DNA from: Mucilaginibacter sp.
GTDB taxonomy: Bacteria; Bacteroidota; Bacteroidia; Sphingobacteriales; Sphingobacteriaceae
Assembly: GCF_028288225.1 (NCBI RefSeq)
Contig: NZ_JAQBOC010000043.1
Span: 16,248 to 80,247, forward strand
DNA: 64,000 bases
Direction of reading: 5' to 3'
A model generated the notes under the pieces. It made no database searches and had not been told where the DNA came from. It saw nothing but the letters and a program-made list of their open reading frames with translations. This document shows positions 1-8,415 of this stretch, piece by piece (the first letter of the stretch is position 1; every line of letters starts with the position of its first letter). The position numbers and the translations under genes are program-made.

Positions 1-1692
1 ATATGATATTAAGGCATCAGATGAATAAGATGAAGAATTTTGCTGGGATTTGCCCAGAGATAGGTTATAGTAACCCAAATTATAGTTCGACAGGTTACTT
101 GACCGGGCTACAAAACCCATGCTTGTGCCTGACTGCACTTCATATAAGCCGGTAGCGGTTATGGAGTGATCGCCAAATTTGTGTTTGTAGGTTAGGAAAT
201 TACTGCTTAAATAACCATGGAACCTGCTTGTTTCATTGTTAATGTAATCTGATTTCGAATCAAAATTACTTGTGCCGGGCCCATAAAATCTTTGCAGATA
301 GTTTTGCCCTAATGAATACACATCAGTTGATGTAAATGTAAGGTCCTTTATTATCCGGTAATTGAATGTTGCGGTAGCGTTAAGGTTGGTAGCGCTTCCA
401 TCATCGGCCTGGCTTAAAGCCTGCTCAACCGGGTTAAACTGGATAGAAGCATATTGTGAGTGATGAATAAACGCGCCGCTGGCATCCCGTACCGGCGACG
501 TCGGATCCCACTCAACTGCCTGGTTAAACGGATCGCCTAAGCCGCCTCCATAACTATTGTTATGATTTTGAGGAATGGAGGCTGATAAAATTACCTTCAA
601 ATCCATCCGGCTATTCAGCTTAATATCCATGTTTGATTTAAGCGTGGTCCGTTTATAATAGGTGTTAAGGATAGTACCCGGCTGATCAAGGTAACCTAAC
701 GAAAAACGATATTTTACAAGATCAGACCCGCCGGATATAGCAAGATCATAATATTGCACCCATGCTTTTCTGAAAAGCGCATTTTGCCAATCAGTACCGC
801 CACCGTTTGCGTGGTAGTTATCAAGTTGCGCCTGTGAAAAAGCAGCAGTTTGACCTGTAGATTGAAACTGGTTATTTACCGACCGTGCAAAATCATAGGC
901 CCCCATCAGGTCAAGATGTTTTGGCATCTGATCATGCTGTACCCATGAATTAAATTCGATCTTGGTTTTGCCGGCATGGCCTGATTTGGTAGTTACCAGG
1001 ATAACTCCGTTTGAACCGCGTGAACCATAAATAGCTGTTGAGGCAGCATCTTTTAAAATTTCAATTGTTTCAACATCATTCGGGTCATCAGGAGCAGCGC
1101 CAATGTTGCCATCGGTAACATATAATGGCTCATTGTTACCCGTGATAGAGTTAGCACCCCTTATTTTAACACGGGGGCCCTGGCCTGGCTGGCCATTAGC
1201 GCTGGTTACAGCAACACCCGCAGCAGTACCTTGTAAGGCCTGTGATAGTTGGGTAATGGGGCGTTTAGCAATCTCTTTGGCAGATACGCTGCTGCTTGAT
1301 CCTGTAACCTCACTTCTTTTCTGTGTACCATAACCAACAGCTACAACTTCCTGTAACGCAATTGCATTTTCCTGTAATGTTATATTTAATACAGTTTGCC
1401 CGTTTAAGGGTACGCTTTGTTCAGCGTAGCCCAAAAAACTAAACACAAGTGTGGCATTATCAGGAACCTGCAGTTGAAACTTTCCGTTTACATCTGTTTG
1501 TGTACCGATATTTGTTCCCTTTACTTTAACGTTTGCGCCAACTATTGGCAGGCCCTGCGCATCTTTTACTTGCCCGGTAACGGTAACAAGCGGCGGACTT
1601 GTCACGGCACTTTTTATATATGTAGCATAACTCTTTGCAGTTACGGCAAACATAAATAGGAAAAAGATAAATAAAATTCTTTTCATTTTCAT
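1..1692 (-). CDS. SusC/RagA-type TonB-dependent receptor, N-terminal part
   Basis: Outer-membrane importer for oligosaccharides, working with a SusD lipoprotein and TonB. The frame is open from the start codon to the left window edge, so only about 564 N-terminal residues are present. Visible in order: signal peptide, a carboxypeptidase-regulatory-like domain (TSPPLVTVTGQVKD onward), the SusC signature EVVAVGYGTQKR, and a plug domain with ITGNNEPLYVTDG and AIYGSRGSNGVILVTTKSG. Two in-frame ATGs exist (1692 and 1686); 1692 is used here. It is the last visible gene of a minus-strand glycan locus with two GH92 mannosidases; a SusD gene would be expected beyond position 1. Family assignment is firm; the substrate (a mannose glycan) is inferred from the neighbours. 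Confidence 0.95.
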   Translation of the reverse strand, partial: MKMKRILFIFFLFMFAVTAKSYATYIKSAVTSPPLVTVTGQVKDAQGLPIVGANVKVKGTNIGTQTDVNGKFQLQVPDNATLVFSFLGYAEQSVPLNGQTVLNITLQENAIALQEVVAVGYGTQKRSEVTGSSSSVSAKEIAKRPITQLSQALQGTAAGVAVTSANGQPGQGPRVKIRGANSITGNNEPLYVTDGNIGAAPDDPNDVETIEILKDAASTAIYGSRGSNGVILVTTKSGHAGKTKIEFNSWVQHDQMPKHLDLMGAYDFARSVNNQFQSTGQTAAFSQAQLDNYHANGGGTDWQNALFRKAWVQYYDLAISGGSDLVKYRFSLGYLDQPGTILNTYYKRTTLKSNMDIKLNSRMDLKVILSASIPQNHNNSYGGGLGDPFNQAVEWDPTSPVRDASGAFIHHSQYASIQFNPVEQALSQADDGSATNLNATATFNYRIIKDLTFTSTDVYSLGQNYLQRFYGPGTSNFDSKSDYINNETSRFHGYLSSNFLTYKHKFGDHSITATGLYEVQSGTSMGFVARSSNLSNYNLGYYNLSLGKSQQNSSSYSSDALISY

Positions 1693-1967
1693 TTAAGTTT
1701 GATTAAAAATTGGTTTATAGATTGGGATAATCTTAAGGTAAAATAAGTTTCCTTCGATTAAAAAAAGCATAATAAATGATTAATTTTGGGGGCTTAACAG
1801 GCCTGAATTAACCTTTTTCTTAATTATTATATTATAATAAGCGCAATAACCCAGTGTGAAAGGCAAAATCTTATATTATTACATAATATTAATTTGCGTA
1901 TTGCGGTCCAAACAAGTAACAGGTGGTGCCGGAAAAGCAATCCATGGCGATAGGTTTTTATTATTGG

Positions 1968-3434
1968 TTATTTATTAAACAGGGTATGTGATTTTCCCTT
2001 AACAGTTTTAAAATCCCCTGTAGCTTTCAAAATAAAATCTGTAATGGGTTTGGGGTTAGGCAAACTATGCGGATGATGTTTAAAACCAGGTTTATGAATT
2101 ACAGTAATATTTCCGTTTAATGCTTTTATTCTTTTTTCAAAAAGCAGGGTATTCTCTTCCGGCGATACTGCTTCATCTTCATCAGCGCATAAAACTAATA
2201 TAGGATATTTACCTTTTACAATTTCCCTTACCTTATCAGCCGGGCTGCCGGTAAATTTGCGAATCTGCTCGTCTGTAGTCAGGTTATAATCTTTCTTAAA
2301 AGCGTCAAACATATCATTTTTTTCGGCGGGTGTTTTCATAAAGCCTTCTGCCCACGACGGGATATTTAAAAGCGGGTTATCCACATAAACGCAGGCTACC
2401 TTACCGGTATTAACAGCGGCCCAGTTAAATACATAAACCGCCCCCCTGCTCATCCCTTCCATCACAGCTTTTTTGCCTAAACCAGCCTTACTTAACAGGT
2501 TGTAAAAGTTGTTCCAGTATTTAATTGATTCATCATTACCCAATAGCTCAGCCACATCGCAATAAACCAAATGAAAACCACGCTGCAATAATGAAATATC
2601 GGTTTGAGGTTCATGGCCCCAAAAGCGGGCACGCCAGATCCACGGGTGGCCTGGTGCACTCCATTTGGGTTTTACAACTTTACAATCACGGCCATCAAGC
2701 TTAAAATCTGCACAATCATATCCGTAAAATGAGCTTACTTTATATTCGGTTTTTATGTTTTGAAAGATGTTAAAAGCAGGATCCTTTTTTTGAGAGATAT
2801 TCTCATAAATGGTTTGAGCCATAATGGCTGCGCCTTCTTTATTTGGATGGATCTTATCAGGCGTTATCGCTTCCTTATCAACAAATGGCGAATGCATATC
2901 TATCACCTCAACTTTATCTTCAAAAGCAACCTGCTGAATATGCGGATTAACCTGCTTAACAATAACAGGATCCCAAATGCCACTGGTATCTTTTACAAAT
3001 GAGGGCATTGCCAGCAATAAAACTACCCGCGGATGAGACGGAAGCCGGGTAAATGAATGGATAAATTCATGGTAATCGCGTTCGTACTCATCCAGGTGGA
3101 TGCGATTTATTAGTTTACTGTCGTTGCCCCCGAGGTCAATAATAACAACATCAGGATTTGCTGCTAGGGCTGATCTATATTCGTTAGTATTCCAATATGG
3201 TGAATCTCCCTTTTTAATCAGTGTGGTTCCGCTAACACCATAATTGGTAACCTGGTAATTGTCCCCAAGCATTTTTTGAAGTTGCGCCGGGTATGAATTT
3301 TGTTCCCGGTTTTCAATTGTTGCACCATAAGTAATACTTGCCCCAATACAGGCTATTTTTATTTTGCTTTGTGCCATTGCGCTAAACTGCACAATAAATA
3401 AGCCTAATGTAAAGAGGTAAGTTTTTGTCTTCAT
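1968..3434 (-). CDS. Two-domain secreted esterase: SGNH hydrolase fused to alpha/beta hydrolase
   Basis: Probable carbohydrate esterase of the glycan locus. The signal peptide ends near AMAQ (residue 22). Residues 25-215 form a GDSL/SGNH hydrolase: GAS with Ser33, GGND around 102-105, and the D-x-x-H block DKIHP (Asp193, His196). Residues 225-488 look like an alpha/beta hydrolase with nucleophile elbow GMSRGA (Ser329), an acidic ADEDEAV strand end near 418-423 and a late HH pair near 453. Both domains keep their catalytic residues, so this may be a bifunctional deacylase. It lies 68 nt downstream of a GH92 gene and is probably co-transcribed. Removing acyl groups so that mannosidases gain access is inference. 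Confidence 0.85.
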   Translation of the reverse strand: MKTKTYLFTLGLFIVQFSAMAQSKIKIACIGASITYGATIENREQNSYPAQLQKMLGDNYQVTNYGVSGTTLIKKGDSPYWNTNEYRSALAANPDVVIIDLGGNDSKLINRIHLDEYERDYHEFIHSFTRLPSHPRVVLLLAMPSFVKDTSGIWDPVIVKQVNPHIQQVAFEDKVEVIDMHSPFVDKEAITPDKIHPNKEGAAIMAQTIYENISQKKDPAFNIFQNIKTEYKVSSFYGYDCADFKLDGRDCKVVKPKWSAPGHPWIWRARFWGHEPQTDISLLQRGFHLVYCDVAELLGNDESIKYWNNFYNLLSKAGLGKKAVMEGMSRGAVYVFNWAAVNTGKVACVYVDNPLLNIPSWAEGFMKTPAEKNDMFDAFKKDYNLTTDEQIRKFTGSPADKVREIVKGKYPILVLCADEDEAVSPEENTLLFEKRIKALNGNITVIHKPGFKHHPHSLPNPKPITDFILKATGDFKTVKGKSHTLFNK

Positions 3435-3501
3435 AGCTCGTAATATTCGTAACGTTATATTTCTATTTGCTACTTAGTTACAATAATGGAACAATATTAA
3501 T

Positions 3502-5766
3502 TTACTGAAGTCCCCAGCTTTTATTGGGCTTTGGCCCCATCTCTAATTCAAGCGTCCCGCCGTCAACTAATTGCTGGTGGGTAAACCATACCGTATTTAA
3601 AATTTCGCCGTTAAGTTTTGCACTCTGTATATATTTATTTACAACAGTGCAATTTTTAGCTACCAGCTTAAACTGTTTGCCATTGGGCAGATCGATAGTT
3701 ACATTTGAAAACACCGGGCTGCCGATAGTATAAACGGGGATGCCGGGTGTTATTGGATAAAACCCCATAGATGAGAACACTACAAAAGCCGACATACCGC
3801 CGCCATCCTCGTCGCCGGGGATCCCGAAAATATTGTCTTTATACCAAACGTCCAGTAAAAACCTGATGCGTTTCTGGGTTTTCCAGGGGGCAGTATAGTT
3901 ATATAGGTAGGGAATATGAAAGCTAGGCTCGTTCCCCATTGAATATTGGCCAACCAGTCCTGTAGCATCCGGGAATTTATTCCAGAACTCATATTTGCTG
4001 CGGCCAAGGCCCTCACGGAACAATTGATCAAGCTTCGCTTCAAAGGCGTTATTGCCTCCCATTAATGTAATTAATCCTTTAACATCATGCTGTACCTGCC
4101 ACAGATAGGTCCAGCCGTTATTTTCATCAAAATATTCGCGTCCGCCCAGGCCGCCGTCAAATTTGGGGTCTATCTTTATCCAGTTACCTTCGGCATCTTT
4201 TGGCATAAACATTTTAACATTGCTGTCCCACAAATTTTTATAGTTTTTTGAACGCGCATTAAATTCCCCTGCATCTGCTGTATGCCCAAGCTCTTTTGCC
4301 ATTTCACCAACGGCCCAGTCGTCATAGCTGCCGCCAAGTGTAACCGCTACCGCCTGCCGTTTTTCAAAAGAATGCACGTTGGGTACGGTTTCTTTTTCGC
4401 CATGTTTTAACGCGGGGAAGTAGCCGTTTTTATAATAGAAATCATCCAGTACAGTTTTAGGGCCGTTTTCCCAGGGGAGCATGGTTGCCTGGGTTGCATT
4501 TTTTACCATCCCCTGGTAGGCTGTTTCGGCATCAAAGCCTTTAATTCCTTTGCGGTAATCATCCAGGAACATAACTGACGAATGAAACCCGTTCATACAC
4601 GGATTATCGCCAAAAAGTACCGGAAATGTAGGCATCCAGCCGCTTTGCTGATACATGGTTACGTATGACTTAAGCATATCCTGCTCCAATGCCGGATTTA
4701 ATATGCTTCTTAAAGGATGTAAGGCCAGGTAGGTGTCCCACACCCAATCATCAACATAAAAAGGACCATTGCTGTCATGGATCTTTTTATCATAACCGCT
4801 GTAATACTTATTATCTTCAGTTATATCAACCATACGTTCGCTGCACCTGTACAAAGCGGTGTAGAAAGATCGTCTTTGGGCCTCCGTTCCGCCGGTAACT
4901 TTTATTTGGTCAACTACTTTTAACCATGCTTTTTCGCCATTACTTTTTATTGATTCAAAAGCCTGGCCTTTTATCTCTTCATCAAATGTTGCTTTGGCCT
5001 GCTCAGGGCTTATATAAGATATAGCATACCTTAATTCAATAGCGTCCGGGGATTCTTTTGGAAAGGAGATATATGCCTGGATATCTTTACCTTTTGCTGT
5101 ATTGTTATCATTCACCTGCCCGTTAGCCATAGTACCAGTTTTACCATCCTGGCTAAAAACACCATACAGGTAAACTTTTATATCGCCATGGTAAGTTTCC
5201 ATCCCGGTGATTACGCGGCCCTTTTCAAAGCTCCATGCAGCTTCACCATCGTTATACAGATCAAACAATAAATTTTTATTGGCCACACCTGGCAAAAAAG
5301 TAAAACGGAAGATCCCGGTTTTTTTACCCGGTGTAAATTCAACAGTTGTGCCATCATCAACCAAATAGGTTGAGTAATACCATGGCCGGGTTACCTCAAG
5401 GTCGTTATCATAGGTTAGTTTTTGTTTCCATGCCTGCTTTGATAATGCAGCCACTGAAGGCTTCAATGAAAACACTTCGCCAAGCCTGTGCGATACGATG
5501 GTTAAAGGAAAGCTCGAGATCTGATCATCTATATAATCCTCTCTTTCAGGATACATGCGGATCAGTTGGTTGGGAAGTTGTGCAGTAGGCCTTGTGGGCT
5601 GCAGCAAAGCGCCAACATTGCCAATACGCGGATCGATATATTTAAGATTGCCGCTGCCCGCATTATTTCCGGGTTCATCCTGCGCTGCAAGCTTGCCGGC
5701 GCCATAAAAATTCAGTATCAAAAAAAGGAAAACTTTAAAAAAGTTAATTGCGACAGGTTTAATCAT
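3502..5766 (-). CDS. GH92 family alpha-mannosidase (divergent member)
   Basis: Calcium-dependent inverting exo-alpha-mannosidase of the GH92 type, predicted periplasmic or surface because of its signal peptide (LFLILNFYGAGKLAAQ). The family opening is present as YIDPRIG (about residue 43), followed by the conserved GNEPSFHIPYLY block and the acidic GDEDGGGMSAF block before MGFYP near the C-terminus. The usual C-G-x-M after the acidic pair reads G-G-G-M here, and the N-terminal lectin-like half departs from the usual GGHGH motif, so specificity may differ from its downstream paralogue. The length of 754 residues is normal for GH92. It is preceded by a second GH92 gene after a 220-nt spacer. 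Family certain; linkage specificity not readable. Confidence 0.93.
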   Translation of the reverse strand: MIKPVAINFFKVFLFLILNFYGAGKLAAQDEPGNNAGSGNLKYIDPRIGNVGALLQPTRPTAQLPNQLIRMYPEREDYIDDQISSFPLTIVSHRLGEVFSLKPSVAALSKQAWKQKLTYDNDLEVTRPWYYSTYLVDDGTTVEFTPGKKTGIFRFTFLPGVANKNLLFDLYNDGEAAWSFEKGRVITGMETYHGDIKVYLYGVFSQDGKTGTMANGQVNDNNTAKGKDIQAYISFPKESPDAIELRYAISYISPEQAKATFDEEIKGQAFESIKSNGEKAWLKVVDQIKVTGGTEAQRRSFYTALYRCSERMVDITEDNKYYSGYDKKIHDSNGPFYVDDWVWDTYLALHPLRSILNPALEQDMLKSYVTMYQQSGWMPTFPVLFGDNPCMNGFHSSVMFLDDYRKGIKGFDAETAYQGMVKNATQATMLPWENGPKTVLDDFYYKNGYFPALKHGEKETVPNVHSFEKRQAVAVTLGGSYDDWAVGEMAKELGHTADAGEFNARSKNYKNLWDSNVKMFMPKDAEGNWIKIDPKFDGGLGGREYFDENNGWTYLWQVQHDVKGLITLMGGNNAFEAKLDQLFREGLGRSKYEFWNKFPDATGLVGQYSMGNEPSFHIPYLYNYTAPWKTQKRIRFLLDVWYKDNIFGIPGDEDGGGMSAFVVFSSMGFYPITPGIPVYTIGSPVFSNVTIDLPNGKQFKLVAKNCTVVNKYIQSAKLNGEILNTVWFTHQQLVDGGTLELEMGPKPNKSWGLQ

Positions 5767-5985
5767 TTTATTGGTTATAAAGTTAAATTGGATGTCTTAA
5801 ATTTTTATCATACCGATATACCTACAATTACTTGTATCCGCAGTTTATCAGTAATTTTTGTACCTGGTTTATAAATTAATTGATTCGATAAATTAAGCAG
5901 GGCACTATTAATAATTGTTTAATAATTGATTAATAATCGCTTTGGTATATTCTTTTAGTTTTTCATACCGTAATTAACCGGTATT

Positions 5986-8226
5986 TTAATCCTCAACAGC
6001 AGATTTTGGCCTGTTTGGTATCAGCTTGCCAAAATTGTAATTGGGCTTATGGCCCATAACAATCTGCAGGTTACCACCCTTCATAATATCCTTATGTTTT
6101 AAGTAGCTGTGATTATAATTAGTGCCGTTAAATATTACCTTTTGGATATAAATATTTTTGCTGCTGTTATTAACAACATTCACACTAAAAGAAGCACCCT
6201 TATTCACTTTTATTTTTACCTTATTAAACAAAGGGCTGCCCAATACATATGTTCCGCTGGCCGGGTTGCAGGGATAAAACCCCATGGCCGACATGACATA
6301 CCATGATGACATAGCACCGCAGTCTTCATTGCCTGCAAGGCCATCAATTTTGTCTGTATAAAACTCATTCATAACCTGCCTTACCTTTTCGGCAGTTTTC
6401 CATTGCTGACCTGCATAAGCATACATATAGATAACATGGTGGCTTGGTTCATTACCATGCGCATACATCCCGATAAGACCGCTAATATCACTTGGAGCAT
6501 CAGGGCCCATACTGCCTGTTGCTTTAAATAATTCATCCAGCTTATCACAAAAAGCTTTATCGCCTCCCATCAGGGTTATTAAACCCTCAACATCCTGCGG
6601 CACAAGCCATGTATATTGCCAGCCATTTCCTTCGGTAAAGTCTTTGTTTGAGATCAGGGGGTCATAAGGCGTTTTCCAAGAGCCGTCACTCAATTTTGGA
6701 CGCATAAATTTTATAGAAGCGTCGAAATAGTTTTTATAATAACCTGCACGTTTGGTATATAGAGCTGCATCAGCGGTTTTACCCAATTTTTTTGCCATTT
6801 GGGCAATGCACCAATCATCAACAGCATATTCCAGCGCTCTTGATAGGGATTCATTTTGCTTATCGGCGGGGATATAACCCATCTGCTTAATATATTTCAT
6901 ACCATAATCATCCCTGGTTGATGATTTTATAATGGCCTCATAAGCCAGTTTTACATCAAAACCCCGGTAGCCCTTTAAATAAGCATCCACAATTAAAGGG
7001 ACCGAATGATAACCAACCATACAATCAGTTTCGTTCCCCATAAGCGGCCATATTGGCAATTTGCCCTGCTGCTGATAAGCTGCCAGTAACGAATTAATAA
7101 AGCTATTGATCTTGTCAGTATGGATAATGGTGCTTAAAGGAGCCGCAGACCTGTAGGTATCCCAAAGAGAGAATACCGAATAATTATCAAACCCGGGATT
7201 TTTATATAATTTTTTATCTGTACCGCGATAGGCGCCATTATGATCGTTATATAAAGCCGGGTCTATCATCGTATGATACAGGGCCGTATAAAATGTTCTT
7301 TTATGTGCATCGTCCTTTGTTTCTACGGTAATTTTTGAAAGCTCATTTTCCCATTTTATCCGCGCCTGGTTTACTGTTCCTGTAAAATTCCAGCCGGGTA
7401 TTTCAGCGTTGATATTTGCCAGCGCATTGTTGCTGCTAACAGGTGAGATCCCCACTTTCAACATAACTTTTTGCGGAGTATTTGCAAATGATATTACGCC
7501 CTTAACATGTTTGCCCTGCAATTCGGCACCGGGTTTATCTGTGTTCAGGTCAAACACATTAAATTTATCGATGTCTATTGAACTTTTTATAGCAAACCAG
7601 ATCCGCTGATCTTTGGCCCAACCTTTCGAAAACCTATACCCAATTATGGTATTTTTATCAAGCAGCTTAATATAGGTATCGGTTGACTGATCATTATTTC
7701 CCTCGCTCAAATCAATAATAATGTGCACCTGCTTATTTGCGGGGAAAGAGTATTGATGAAACGCCACACGCTCAGAAGCAGTTAACTCAACTTTTACCTG
7801 GTTATCCATTTTAAGGCTGTAATATTGTGGTTTTACAACCTCATCACTGTGCTTGTAATGCGATGCATAGCCAGGATTTTGCTGAGTTCCCTTATCGGTA
7901 AGTATGCTGCCGGTATATGGCATTATTAATATATCGCCCAAATCGCCAATACCGGTTCCACTAAGGTGCGTTTGCGAAAAACCAATACATAAACTATCGC
8001 TATAATGATAGCCTGAACACCAGTCCCAGCCTTTATTAATGTTATTGGGCCCAACCTGTACAGCGCCAAACGGCACGCTCGCGCCTACAAAGGTATGCCC
8101 ATGGCCGCCGCTCCCTATGTAAGGATCTACAAATTTTAAAGGGTCCTGCTGCGCGTAAAGGCTATTAAAAGAAACAAACGGCGCACAAAGCAGCAACAGA
8201 AAAGATTTTCTTTTTATAAGATACAT
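5986..8226 (-). CDS. GH92 family alpha-mannosidase (canonical)
   Basis: Second GH92 exo-alpha-mannosidase, closer to the family consensus. Signal peptide up to LYAQ, then DPYIGSGGHGHTFVGASVPF, the GNEPSHHVIYMY block, and GNEDCGAMSSWYVMSAMGFYP, which carries the catalytic acidic cluster. The 746-residue length is typical. Both GH92 proteins have Asn in the GNEP motif. It follows the regulator gene at 8416 by 190 nt on the same strand. Two GH92 enzymes with an SGNH esterase and SusC point to breakdown of N-glycan or fungal/yeast mannan side chains; that substrate is inference. Confidence 0.95.
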   Translation of the reverse strand: MYLIKRKSFLLLLCAPFVSFNSLYAQQDPLKFVDPYIGSGGHGHTFVGASVPFGAVQVGPNNINKGWDWCSGYHYSDSLCIGFSQTHLSGTGIGDLGDILIMPYTGSILTDKGTQQNPGYASHYKHSDEVVKPQYYSLKMDNQVKVELTASERVAFHQYSFPANKQVHIIIDLSEGNNDQSTDTYIKLLDKNTIIGYRFSKGWAKDQRIWFAIKSSIDIDKFNVFDLNTDKPGAELQGKHVKGVISFANTPQKVMLKVGISPVSSNNALANINAEIPGWNFTGTVNQARIKWENELSKITVETKDDAHKRTFYTALYHTMIDPALYNDHNGAYRGTDKKLYKNPGFDNYSVFSLWDTYRSAAPLSTIIHTDKINSFINSLLAAYQQQGKLPIWPLMGNETDCMVGYHSVPLIVDAYLKGYRGFDVKLAYEAIIKSSTRDDYGMKYIKQMGYIPADKQNESLSRALEYAVDDWCIAQMAKKLGKTADAALYTKRAGYYKNYFDASIKFMRPKLSDGSWKTPYDPLISNKDFTEGNGWQYTWLVPQDVEGLITLMGGDKAFCDKLDELFKATGSMGPDAPSDISGLIGMYAHGNEPSHHVIYMYAYAGQQWKTAEKVRQVMNEFYTDKIDGLAGNEDCGAMSSWYVMSAMGFYPCNPASGTYVLGSPLFNKVKIKVNKGASFSVNVVNNSSKNIYIQKVIFNGTNYNHSYLKHKDIMKGGNLQIVMGHKPNYNFGKLIPNRPKSAVED

Positions 8227-8415
8227 AACATAACTGGTTAATCAAATGCTTATAGAATTACAAAAAAGCATTTAATATTTAACCACGAATTAAGTGTCAA
8301 ACATTAATAAAAGATTAATAATCCGCTTAATTAATAGCCGGTGTTACAACTTTAATAGAATTAGTTAAAACAACACTACCTGTTTTAGGGGTTCCGGAAG
8401 GTAGATTGGCGTTTT

